From Boswellia sacra (lineage: Eukaryota > Streptophyta > Magnoliopsida > Sapindales > Burseraceae): a stretch of 64,000 bases of DNA. Position numbers and translations under genes: made by a program. The notes under the pieces are model-generated. The model searched no databases, was not told the DNA's origin, and saw nothing but the letters and a program-made list of their open reading frames with translations. Where the stretch lies: NCBI GenBank assembly GCA_013180625.2, contig SNVD02013076.1:1-64000 (forward strand), given 5' to 3'. Below are positions 11,371-21,313 of this stretch, piece by piece; positions within the stretch are counted from its first letter, which is position 1, and each line of letters opens with the position of its first letter.

Positions 11371-13067
11371 ATAGTGGATGCTTAAGGCATATAACTGGAG
11401 ATGCCTCCAAGTTCTCAAGATTAATCATGAAGAAATGAGGATATGTGACCTTCGGTGATAACGCCAAAGAAAGGGTAATCGGACAGGGTAATATTGGTAA
11501 CCCTTCTTCACCTATTATTGAAAATGTTTTGCTTGTTCATGGTTTGAAATATAATTTGATTAGCATTAGTCAATTGTGTGATAACGAATACTTTGTTGCT
11601 TTTGAACCTAGTAGATGTAGGATTAATGATGGTAGTAACAATAAGACATTATTTGTTGGTAATAGATGTGGTAATATTTATACAATTGATATTGATGTTA
11701 ATGATCATGTAGAAAATTATTTTATTGTTAATCATGATGCTTGGTTATGGCATAGAAGGCTAAGTCATGCTAGCATGGACACAATTTCAAAAATTTCTAA
11801 AAATGATTTAGTTGATGGTTTTCCAAAAATAAAATTTGAATAGGATAAGATTTGTGATGCTTGTCAATTTGGAAAACAAGTGAGAATTTCTTTTAAATAA
11901 AAAGAAATTTATTTCAACAAATAAACCTCTACAATTACTTCATTTGGATTTATTTGGACCATCAAGAACTCAAAGTCTTGGTAGAAAGTATTATGTTTTT
12001 GTTATTGTGAATGATTATTCAATATTCACTTGGGTATTATTCTTGAAAACTAAAAATGAGGCCATACAAGCTTTTTCAAAATCTGCAAAAAGAGTCTAAA
12101 ATCAAAAAGGGCATTCTATTGTGTCTATTATGAGTGATTATGGTGGTGAAGTAGACAATGTTGCATTTGAAAATCTTTGTGATGAAAATGGTTTTGAGCA
12201 TAATTTTTTCTCACCTAGAACTCCACAACAAAATGGTGTTGTTGAGAGAAAAAATAGGACTATCTAAGAAATGGCTAGGACAATGTTACTTGAAAATAAT
12301 TTGACAAAATATTTTTGGACCGAAGCCGTTAATACCGCATGCTTTATAATCAATAGAGTCCATATTAGAGCTTTAATAAAGAAAACTTCTCATGAACTTT
12401 GGAAAGGAAGAAAACCCAACATTGGATTTTTTAAAGTTTTTGGATGTAAATGTTTTATTTTAAACACCAAGGATAACCTTGGAAAATTTGATGCAAAATC
12501 CGATGTTGGAATTTTTGTTGGCTACTCCAACCATAGTAAAGCATATAGAGTTTTTAACAAAAAGACTCTTACTATTGAAGAATCTATGCATGTTGAATTT
12601 GATGAAACTAATGTTATTTCTTCAAAGAATTTAGATGATGATATTGTTGAGGTAGAAAGGTAAATCAAGGAATCAAAGTTCGATGAAAAGAGCCAAGATA
12701 AATTACAACTTTAACAAGAAAAACTTGAGGAAGTAAATGATTCTTCCCAATAATTACCAAAGGAATGGAGGTAAGCAAAAGCTCACCCTAAAGATCTCAT
12801 TATTGGTGAACCATCACAAGGTATGAAAACTAGATCTTCTTTTAGAAACTTTTGTAATCATTTTGCATTTGTCTCTCAATTTAAACCAAAATCTTTTAAA
12901 GAAGCCAAAATGACGAAAGTTGGATTTTGGCTATGCAAGAACAATTGAACCAATTTGAGAGAAATCAAGTTTGGGAATTAGTCTCTAGACCCAAATATGA
13001 CTAAACCCCTTAGTTAAGTAGATTTTGCAAAATTAGAAGAGAATTAGGTATGTTGGATATGTCTTAA
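11358..13067 (+). pseudogene. Copia A pol remnant: protease, integrase, fused to RNase H tail
   Basis: The protease active site is present as YLDSGC, followed by HITGDASKF (11360-11430). The integrase zinc domain has WHRRLSHASM and CDACQFGKQ (about 11745-11880). The integrase core follows with LDLFGPSRTQSLG, GGEVDN and RTPQQNGVVERKNRT (to about 12265), then the C-terminal GKRKPNIGFFKVFGCKCF-like region up to 12663. Near 12995 the sequence jumps from VWELVSRPK (start of RT) straight to TKPLS, the tail that ends RNase H. Compared with element C, about 1.35 kb encoding RT and RNase H is missing. Stops at 11841, 12265, 12661 and elsewhere add to the loss. Ends at the family's normal LDMS-type terminus, stop 13065-13067. 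Confidence 0.85.
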
Positions 13068-13292
13068 TTTTGCTTTAATATGATAGTCATTGAATGGTAG
13101 CATATGTTAAGGGGGAGAATATATTTACGGAGAGTAGTTAATTTGATTACATCTTTTTTATGATAACAAAAGGGGGAGAAATGGTTGGATTGCTTATATT
13201 CATAACAAGTGCCATTTTTTTTGTTTATTCTTGATTTTATTTTCATTCTTTATTTTAGATATTATTTGAAAGCAATCAATGTTTTGTCATCA

Positions 13293-13308
13293 TCAAAAAG
13301 GGAGAGAT
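13293..13308 (+). promoter_or_regulatory. Polypurine tract of Copia A
   Basis: TCAAAAAGGGAGAGAT lies immediately upstream of the 3' LTR and would prime plus-strand DNA synthesis. Element C has the same tract on the minus strand next to 33517. Confidence 0.75.
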
Positions 13309-14311
13309 TGTTAGCCCTAAAGCTACATGATAATTTTGATGATAACAATACACATTGATTAATTGAGATTTACTAACATGTTTATTTATGTGCAAGAGTA
13401 AGATCATTGAAATAATTTTCAAATCAAGAAGAGGCTTATTTAAAATGAAGTGTTGAAGCTAAGGAGAAGACTACATGTTAAAGGCACCAAAGTTTAAGAA
13501 CAAGGATTGACTCAAGGAATGTGACACATGAGTAATGTTCAATCAATTGATCATATATATCTCTACAAATGCCCAAATGACATGATTCTTGAGCTTTGGA
13601 AAGCTTTATAACATTTCATATGTTTTAAAGAAATTCAAATTTCAAGTGTAAGGTTGTCCAAATCATCATACAAATTGAAAGACAAATGGAAGTAGCTAAC
13701 ATGAGCACCGAATACTCTTTTAGACATATCTTGAGCTAGAAAAATCAAAATTACTTGATTCTTACGGCATTGGAAAGAGGACTTAATGAATCCCATTTCA
13801 TATGTTTTGAAGAAATTCAAATTTCAAACGGAAGGCTGACATAATTGACATGCAATTCGGTGAACTGACACAGAGAAAAAAAATCAACTCATTTGAGCAC
13901 CGAATGATGTTTTATCCATATCTTGAGTTAGAGATATCCAAATTACTTAATTATTATGGAATTGGAAAGATGATTCAATGGATCAGATTTCATATTCTTT
14001 GAAGAAATTCAAATTTCAAACATACGGCTAACATAATACACATGCAAGTTGATGGACTGTCACATGGAAGAAAAATCAAGTCACATGAGCACTAAATGGT
14101 TTTCTGGCTATATCTTGAGCTGGAGATATCCAAATGAATTGGTTCTTAATGGGTTAGAAAGCTTGTTCAATTTCATAGATCTTTTATGTTTTGCAGATTT
14201 TCAAATTTCAAACGGAGCATTGACAAAAATGGCAGAGAAAATTTTGGTTTTTATGGTGGGTAGAAAATTTAGAGTTGGTGTCTTCACTTGATTAAGTTCA
14301 TCCCATTTGCC

Positions 14312-14318
14312 TATAAAA
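14312..14318 (+). promoter_or_regulatory. TATA box of Copia A 3' LTR
   Basis: TATAAAA within CTATAAAAGGAGCCC. In this LTR it would drive transcription outward into 15167 and beyond. Confidence 0.6.
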
Positions 14319-14521
14319 GGAGCCCTTCTCCCATGCATTCAGTGAGAAGAAGAGAAGCATCTATCAAGTAAAAAACCAGAGAAATATCAAGTTTAGAGAG
14401 CTTTTATATTCTTTATCTACTCTTTGAAGAGAGTTGTACTTTCTTTGTAAAAATTATCCTTGTTCTTATATTGTGGTGAGAGTGAGATCTTCTTGTAAAG
14501 GATAAAAAGTTATCCTTGAGA

Positions 14522-14850
14522 GAACTCTTGGTGTGTTGTTATCAAAAGTTCAAGGAAGTTGCCTTGGTGAGGTTGTTCATCAAGAAGAACTCTTGGTGTG
14601 GTGTTATCAAGGGTTGAAGGAAAGTTGCCTTGGTGAGGTTGTTCATCAAGAAGAACTCTTGGTGTGGTGTTATCAAGGGTTGAAGGAAGTTGCCTTGGTG
14701 AGGTTGTTCATCAAGAAGAACTCTTGGTGTGGTGTTATTAAGAGTTGAAGAAAGTTGCCTTGGTGAGGTTGTTCATCAAGAAGAACTCTTGGTGTGGTGT
14801 TATCAAGGGTTGGAAGAAAAAAGTCTTGGTGAGGTTGTTCATCAAGCAAG
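14522..14850. repeat. 65-bp tandem repeats in Copia A 3' LTR
   Basis: Five units starting at 14522, 14587, 14653, 14718 and 14783 (spacing 65-66). They are more uniform than in the 5' LTR. They happen to be open in one frame, giving a repeated peptide (RLFIKKNSWCGVI). I do not regard this as a gene. Confidence 0.88.
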
Positions 14851-15161
14851 TTGTAAAGATTTTTATAACTTAGTGGAAAGCTTAGCTCGTGGAGCTAGGA
14901 GCATATGGACGTAAGCAAGGTTTGTCGAACCACGTAAATTGAGTTTGCACTCTCTCTATCCCTATCTGTTTATATTTACTTGCACTTGTGATTGTTCTTT
15001 ATTGCTATTCTCTTGATTGCATTCTATTTTCATCTTCTTCACCTTTATTTTCAAAGAAAGAGTTAAATAATTTTGATCTTTCAAGAAAAGTTTTCTAAAT
15101 CCGTTTTTATAAATAAAAACCCAATTCACCCCCCTCTTGGGTTGCCATACTTGGGTCAATA

Positions 15162-15166
15162 TAAAT
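15162..15166. repeat. Target site duplication of Copia A, right
   Basis: TAAAT directly after the right LTR, identical to 7756-7760. Confidence 0.85.
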
Positions 15167-16499
15167 GACTTCTCCTTTGCCTACTTAACAACAGCATTAA
15201 GGCAAATTATATATGCTGTTTTTATTTGAAAATAATAAGTGATTATATATAAACTTAGTGATTATACATACTTATTTATGAATATAAATGATTAAATGTT
15301 GATTTTTTTTTCTATTTTCTATGGTACATAAACTTTCTCTTTTGTTTTGCCTAGTTACTTGCATATTACAATACATTTTGTGATAGTATCGGGTGCTGTG
15401 TTAGGATTTGAAGGGCATCTAAGCACTATATCCACAATTTTGTCTTTTGTTTTTTTATATAGCTTAAAGCATACTGATTATTGTATATAGTGCAATTTCA
15501 TGGCATAACTGCATTTATCACATTGATTTTGTAGGTCATTGTTTACAATTATAGTGGAGGTCCTTGCTATCAATGCCTATTTCCACAATGCGATGCATTT
15601 TTATATGTTGAGCTCGCTGCAATTTCCCTTTTTTTTATTTTTTAATGTTAATTAATGAAGAGGATATCACATGGCTAGTCAGAGGGAACTTACCTAGAAA
15701 TTGATCTCCATAAATTATGTTTGATGCTAGTGACCTCTATTTTAACATATGTGAGGGCCTGTAAAGCAAGCTCCAAACACAAACTGAAAGAATTTATATA
15801 TTTATTTATTTATTCAATATTGAAAATATGAAGCTGCAATTTTGGATAATAAGCCTATGTGTTTTATTGCGATTTTTTTTTTTCACTTATGGTTCTTACA
15901 ATTTGTTTTTCAAATTCTTACCACAAGTACTTCAAAAACTTGAAGAACGATTGCAAATTCCTTTTGATAAGAGTTGGCCTGATCATCAAGTACTTTCTTC
16001 ATTCTTTTTAGATTTGATTTTGTTCTTTTTATTACTTCCACGTTTATCATGCTTTTGATTTTAGTAAATGCAAGGGTTAAGTACATGAATTAGACCTAGG
16101 TGAATATAACCTTCCTCCCATTTATAAACAAGACACTTGTCCCGTTTAGACAAATGTTAAACTATCTCTTTCGATGTTTGGTAAAAAAAGTAAAGACGGG
16201 TACCTTGAGCTATTTAGGCTTAAATCACAATAGAAACAAAGACTTTCAATTTTTTGCTTTCAAATGCTAAATCGTGGCCATAGTTCCTAGTTTAGATATA
16301 ACTATAGCATATTTTGTTGAGTATAATTAAGATGGAATTGTATGTAGTACTCTTAATTGGTTAATGTGAGATGTTAGAGGTTGAATGCTATTGTTTTAAT
16401 AATAGTTGTAATTATATTGTTATTTTATACTTAGATTATGAATTTGTTTTGACATTTTATAAATAGTTTATTTTCCAATATTTTAGAATATATTTATTT
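15167..16499. other. Right flank of Copia A: captured gene fragments in AT-rich sequence
   Basis: This continues the host sequence interrupted by Copia A. It contains the MOCS3-like exons (listed separately) and another exon-like piece near 15930-15990, reading VLQKLEERLQIPFDKSWP, that I do not recognise. The remainder is AT-rich without further signal. Confidence 0.4.
15380..15600 (+). pseudogene. Fragment of a MOCS3/CNX5-like ThiF-domain gene (two exons)
   Basis: MOCS3 (CNX5 in plants) adenylates and thiolates the small subunit of molybdopterin synthase and also serves tRNA thiolation. At 15380-15420 the plus strand reads VIVSGAVLGFEGH. At 15535-15597, right after a TTTTGTAG acceptor, it reads VIVYNYSGGPCYQCLFP. 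In MoeB/MOCS3 adenylyltransferase domains the corresponding order is VSGAALG..GQ followed by VYNYNGGPCYRCLFP, so both pieces match in sequence and order. The gap of about 115 bp behaves like a retained intron. The upstream nucleotide-binding part and the downstream rhodanese domain are absent, so this is a non-functional genomic fragment. It lies between Copia A and a CACTA-type terminus, suggesting transposon capture. Confidence 0.65.
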
Positions 16500-16741
16500 T
16501 TTTAATTTCTTGAAAATACTACTTGCCGACTAAAAACCGTCAAGTATGTTTTTTTAAATATTTTTAAATAATCATTCTTGGCGGCTAAAAATCATCAAGT
16601 ATAGTAGGTACATATTTGACAATTTCACTGATCGTCAAATAGACTATATTTGGCGGTGTCATTGGTGACGCTTTTAAAACTGCCAAATATATACTTAGGT
16701 GGCAGCCAAAAAGCGCCAAATATGAACATTTTTCTTGTAGT
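16500..16741. mobile_element. 3' terminus of a second CACTA-type element with subterminal repeats
   Basis: The block ends TTTTTCTTGTAGTG at 16741. Its reverse complement, CACTACAAGAAAAA, is a classic plant CACTA terminus. Upstream are repeated, partly inverted motifs (TTGGCGGC, GCCAAATAT, CGTCAAGTAT, CATCAAGTAT). No matching CACTACAAG left end was found between 5930 and 16500, so the left end is lost, mutated or outside. The element probably carried the MOCS3-like fragment. Confidence 0.75.
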
Positions 16742-18112
16742 GGATGTTCATTTTTCTTCTAATGTCATTAATGATTATCTAGAGATACCTAGGGGTGTTG
16801 ATCATGAGATTTATTCTTTGAAAGTCACAAAGAGTCTTGTCTAGAAAGTGCTGGCTGGTTATATATCAAAAGGCGAGACAAGATTAATCAATCGATCGCA
16901 ACTATTGCCAAGGTACAGAATCTTGAATAAAGTTGCTAAATATAAATAGATCCCTACCTCTCATTCAACTGCCATTAGCTTTGACAAAGCCAAGTTTTTA
17001 TTTTGCTTAGGCAAGAGTAAAAGTAGTAATTTGGGAATGTAGATATATGATTATATTGTTGCCACTGCTAAGAACCATTCCTAAAGATTGTTTCTTCGTT
17101 ATCTAGGAATGGGAATTGTTTTGAAAAATGGCACTGAATTTGAAGCTGATGATATCTTTGAACCTCTTGAGTCTCTTATCAAAAGTGGTTTTATGAAAGG
17201 ATTAGGGGCCAACAGAGAGAGAATGATGAAGATGATCTTAAAGAATAAGTTGATGCTGAAGCAGATGAAGAGGAAGAAGGGGAGGAAGTTGAAACACCTC
17301 TAAAAAGGACTAGAATCACCACAAAACAGTCATAAGAATTTGTGCAAGATACCTAACAAAATTTGTCTAATAATCTAGCTTCTATTTTGTAGTAACAACA
17401 ACAAATTTTGGTTAATCAGCAACAACTTATGGAGCATCAAAAAGAAAGTGATGCTAAAATCCAAGTTAAAGCACTTTATAGGTTTCTCTTCAACTAGACT
17501 AGTTGCATGTTATGTAGGACCGAAATTCTATCATGTCCATCTCTTCTTGCAACCGCTTAGCAAGAATCTCCAGCAATTCCTATCACAACTACTAAAATAC
17601 CAGTATCTAAAATTCCAATTCTAGTTTTTACAATTGCTATTGTCACAACCGTAGCTCATGAACTAGTTGAATCACCGCCAACTACTCCAGTTCCTGTTAC
17701 TACTATAGAAATTACCACAACCATGCTAGCTGCAATCACACCTCCCATTGTTCCACCTGAACCTACTGTAATTGATACCATTGCACCAGTCTATTGACCT
17801 ACAGCTAAAAAAGTTCCATTTCTAGCTCAGTTAATTGTAGTATCTCATCAGTCATCACCCACTTCAGCAGATAAGGATACTTTTCCACCAACTATTGCAA
17901 CTGCTTCTCTTATACAAATGTCTTTCCTTTCTCCAAAAGTTGCAACTAAACAAGCTAAAGAGATAGTTGAGACTCTTGCTGTAGCAACAGCCACATCCTT
18001 TAGGCAGTTTACTCCAATTCCCTTTCCAGTTGCACCCTCCACAAGACAAAGACCAAGGACAAGAGGTGGTTTTCTAAAGAAAGTTTTCTTGCCCAAGATG
18101 TCCAGCTGACAT
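16742..18112 (+). pseudogene. Env-like third ORF remnant of a SIRE-like Copia element (E)
   Basis: Directly after the CACTA terminus the plus strand reads FSSNVINDYLEIPRGVDHEI. Across stops it then gives a segment like TSHSTAISFDKAKFLFC (about 16955-17010) and LGMGIVLKNGTEFEADDIFEPLE (17103-17171). This pattern resembles the putative plant transposon protein domain (Transposase_32) found in third ORFs of some plant LTR elements. A Thr/Pro/Val-rich low-complexity tail with stops follows to about 18109, ending in a basic stretch (RQRPRTRGGFLKK). It is followed by a polypurine tract and LTR, the position of the env-like ORF in SIRE/Maximus Copia elements. Domain naming is from recognition of the pattern only. 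Confidence 0.45.
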
Positions 18113-18502
18113 CAAAAGTAGTGCTCTTTGGCACTTTGTGAAGAAAAAAGGAGTAGAGAGAATTTGGGGAGCAAGGTAGAATTTGGAGTCATTTGCTGAT
18201 TTGTAGTGAAACTTCAAACTTACATTTTGATGTTTTTGAGTTTAAGGGGAGATCAACATACTTAAGGGGAGTCTAGTTAGTTCTAATACTATTTGATGTG
18301 TGTTTTGAACTTAGCTTTTTAAAGGTTTGTTTTGTTTTTGGTTTGGTTTGTCAACAATCTGATAATGTTGACTGACCAAGTTGTTTCTACAAGAAATTTT
18401 TGTAACTGCTTAATGCAGTTTTGATTTGTTTACCTATTATAGTCATGTTAGTACTAACTGATTTTATGCAGGTTATAATACTTTGTGTTTTTCTCACTAA
18501 AT

Positions 18503-18517
18503 GCCGAAGAGGGAGAA
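18503..18517 (+). promoter_or_regulatory. Polypurine tract of Copia E
   Basis: GCCGAAGAGGGAGAA immediately precedes the LTR start TGTTAAGACA at 18518. Other purine-rich stretches (TTAAGGGGAG) lie about 250 bp upstream. Confidence 0.65.
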
Positions 18518-19990
18518 TGTTAAGACAATGCCACGTGTACTGCCATGTGTCCTAGTTAGAGATGGCAAAATCTAGGTGCAGGTCTGATGATTTCGCACCT
18601 GCACTGGACAAAAAAATTTCTCCCCGTACCCTGTAAAGCCCTCGGATTTTTTCTGGTTTTTTTTGGTGTAGGTATTTGCGGGTTTTAGGATGGTACCACA
18701 CCTGGAAAGAAACCTGGATTTTCCCTGGGTTGTCAACACTATTTTTTTTTTTAACTTTTTTAATTGATTTAATATATATAATTTGCTTAAAGGGTTGCAA
18801 CGATAAGGCTGGTTGTTGTGGAAAGCTATGCTTACGTTATTTTCCATGACCCAGGTTCGTATCATAATGGTGGTTTACGAAATGTTTTTCGATTTTCTTA
18901 AATAATATGTAATGTTATATAATGTTATTTGTGCTCATTGAATTAAAGAACCTGTTTGGCGTGAGTGTTTTGGAGTGCAAGCTCATACATGAAATGACTA
19001 GGTTCGAATCTCTTCAAGCGCATTACATGAGCACAATAATTTTTCATAACAAAATGGGTTTCAGATGCGGTGTGGGTTGGGGACTGAGTTTCCTCAACAA
19101 TACCAGCCCTGTATCGTACCTAGGCCTAACTTTACTAAGTAATCCCCACCTCCGGGCCCAATCACAGCAATTTCGGGCCTCTCCCAGATTGTGCGGGTAA
19201 AATATGGATACCCGGTTGGGCCATGGAAAATTGCCATCATTAGTCCTAGTCAATCTATGTGGCATTGATGTGTTGGCATTTTGAGAGAAAACGATATTAT
19301 AGTATTTTACTTTGTTTCTTTCCTATTTTAACAGATTCAGTTAAGTATTACTTAACTAGATATTATTTCCAAGATTTTGATTTATATTAGGAAATGTTTT
19401 ATTTTATCTCACTTTAGAAAAGGATATATATTTTGTTTATTTGCTCAATATCCTAATGCAGCTTTCCTACATGTTCAAGATTTATAGGATAATGTATGAT
19501 TTGTGTAGATCTTGAAAAATCCTTGTTCCATAAGGAAAGTTACTAGATGAGTATTTAACTAATTCAATTTGCCTCATGATGGTTAACCTTTTTGTGCAAG
19601 TTGTTTTCAATGAGTAGTGATTAAGTATTCTTCACTTATCATGATCGTGATTAACTAGATGAGTGTGGTTATCTCTTTGGATCTTTGTAACACAATTTGA
19701 GAGGGACTCAACTTATGGGAAGAATAGCAAATTAGGAAGTTGGTTTGTTATTGATGGAGTTCTAGCTAGATAGAACATTGTTTATATAAGATAGATGAGT
19801 ATAAGTGAAGGAGAGATTCATCAACTATAAAATCCTAGTCCTTGTAAATGTGAATATCATAATGAATTGCAGCTTGACTGTCCGTGGATGTAGGCTTGAT
19901 TAAGCTAAATCACATAAAAACTCCTCTGTGCAATTTTCATTTATGTTCGTCATATTTTAAATAATTGCTATAGTTTTGTTTTATATAACT
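18518..19990 (+). repeat. 3' LTR of Copia E, interrupted by a hAT-like insertion
   Basis: Starts TGTTAAGACAATGCCACGTG after the polypurine tract, is broken at 18557 and resumes after 19250. Near its end it has GTGGATGTAGGCTTG and AATCACATAAAAACTCC, which closely parallels the U5 region of the Copia D LTR (GTGGATGTAGG, then AATCACGTAAAA, then CTCCTGTG). Without the insertion it would be about 780 bp. The 3' boundary is uncertain by tens of bases because no partner LTR or target duplication was found. Confidence 0.65.
18557..19242. mobile_element. hAT-like non-autonomous transposon (686 bp)
   Basis: The ends TAGAGATGGCAAAATC and (reverse complement of the right end) TAATGATGGCAATTTT share TA..GATGGCAA. 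The element is flanked by a perfect 8-bp duplication GTCCTAGT at 18549-18556 and 19243-19250, the hallmark of hAT transposases. Removing it and one duplication restores a continuous LTR. No transposase is encoded. GC-richer stretches such as GGATACCCGG near the right end are typical of this plant hAT family. Confidence 0.9.
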
Positions 19991-21308
19991 GAATCTGTGG
20001 CTTTAGAACATATAAATATTAATTGAATAAAAACTCAATAAAATTTATCACCCAATTTGCTACATAAAGTCATTTAAAATTAAAAAAAATTAAGTGACAA
20101 ATTAACATTGCACACATACATACATGATCACTTAAAAACAGGTTTTGTGATGCAAAGGCTAATACTTGTGATCACTGCTTCACATCACCTCAGATATCCT
20201 GACCAAATAATATGGTTTTTCTTTTCACTTCAATCCTCATTCTTGCTTCCCCACTTTGATATTTCAAGATTTCTTTGGCAAAAATGACCTTATCATCAAC
20301 TTTAACATTTCTCTGCGAAGCAAAGTCAAGCCAATCCACACAAATAACTTGCCTCTGGTTGCCATTCTAATGAACCTAGTAGGGAAAGATCCAGAGTCAC
20401 TCAAAGTCATCATAAACATGTAAATTAATGGATTATCCTTCTTTGAAAGGTATTAAACACATGGAACTAGCGGGAATCGATAAACTTCTCAAAACGTCCC
20501 TCTCAATTAGAAACTTTGTAAAGAATGCTTCCATTTCAAGTTCATTTTTTTAAACAGTAATGTGAATGAATTTGAGAATATATAATGCTTAGATTGTTTT
20601 GCTTCAGCGGAATTTATACTACTTGTGAATTTTAATCTTCTTCCTTACGTTTAATTTTAAATGATTTGCTTATATTCTTCTGGAGAAATTTCTGTGGTAA
20701 TAAGATCAAATTACTCTTATAATTAGTTCATTTTAAACAATATTATTATTATTCTCATTATAACTTGTCCAAAAGCGAATTTGGAATAAGTACTTGATTC
20801 ATCTTGTATATGAAGAGAAAGTTCACTTGTCGTTCAATGAAACTAATTAAATACTTTCTACATCAATATGTTCAAATTCTAGTCTAAAAATCACTTTTAT
20901 TGTAATTTTATATTATGAACCGGTTGTCATGTATCATACACAGCTAGACCTTGACCAAGACCAATTCACCATCAATATGCACAAATTTAAACTAAGAGAT
21001 GTTTTAAAAACAATTTCTAGACAAAAGATAATTTTCACGTAGAGGAAAGAGAGTTTTAGAAAAAAAAAATTAAATTTTGCCTAATAACTTTAGTTGGTTG
21101 TTCTATAGCTAGTATGCGAATTTCCTGATTTGGAAATAAAAATTGATCTAAAGCCATATTGGGTTTGAGGAAAGGAATCATGGTATGAAGGGAAAAGTAA
21201 AGTTAAGGGAAAAATGGAAAGAAAGGAATGGGGTCAGAAACCTTTTCCTATGTTTGGTTGTCTAATAGGATCATGAATAGAAAGAAATAGTTTATAAATT
21301 CATTAGAC
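19991..21308. other. AT-rich spacer between LTR E and solo LTR B
   Basis: Apart from a possible protein-like fragment at 20170-20412, I see no gene, clear repeat or transposon end. 21180-21300 is purine-rich. Confidence 0.4.
20170..20412 (-). pseudogene. Possible B3-type DNA-binding domain fragment
   Basis: The minus strand, read across a stop and a frame change, gives DFASQRNVKVDDKVIFAKEI then ARMRIEVKRKTILFGQDI. The phrase 'N-x-K-V-x-D-x-V-I-F' at the end of a short beta-rich stretch is reminiscent of plant B3 domains. The match is from memory of the fold pattern only. It could equally be an unrelated transposon protein. It is not expressed as an intact ORF. Confidence 0.22.
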
Positions 21309-21313
21309 ATAAA
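21309..21313. repeat. Target duplication of solo LTR B, left
   Basis: ATAAA, identical to 23145-23149. Confidence 0.85.

Larger units (their letters stand above)
7761..15161 (+). mobile_element. Copia LTR retrotransposon A, complete ends, pol deleted
   Basis: Two direct LTRs (7761-9580 and 13309-15161) start with TGTTAGCCC and end GGGTCAATA, where the consensus end seen in related copies is CAACA. They bracket a primer-binding site, gag, protease-integrase remains and a polypurine tract. A perfect 5-bp duplication, TAAAT, flanks the element (7756-7760 and 15162-15166), so it is a single integration event. Reverse transcriptase and RNase H have been deleted, leaving a fusion near 12995. Many stops occur and the LTRs have diverged visibly, so the insertion is old. 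Confidence 0.93.
13309..15161 (+). repeat. 3' LTR of Copia A
   Basis: A 1853-bp LTR, TGTTAGCCCT to GGGTCAATA. U3 has units about 192 bp apart (GAGCACCGAAT at 13703 and 13895, a mutated copy at 14087, and a weaker first unit near 13530). TATA is at 14312. The 65-bp array starts at 14522. Confidence 0.9.

Noticed and set aside
14533..14914. ORFs encoding a repeated peptide (RLFIKKNSWCGVI)
   Set aside because: Direct translation of the 65-bp LTR repeat; no start context and mutated in the sister LTR.
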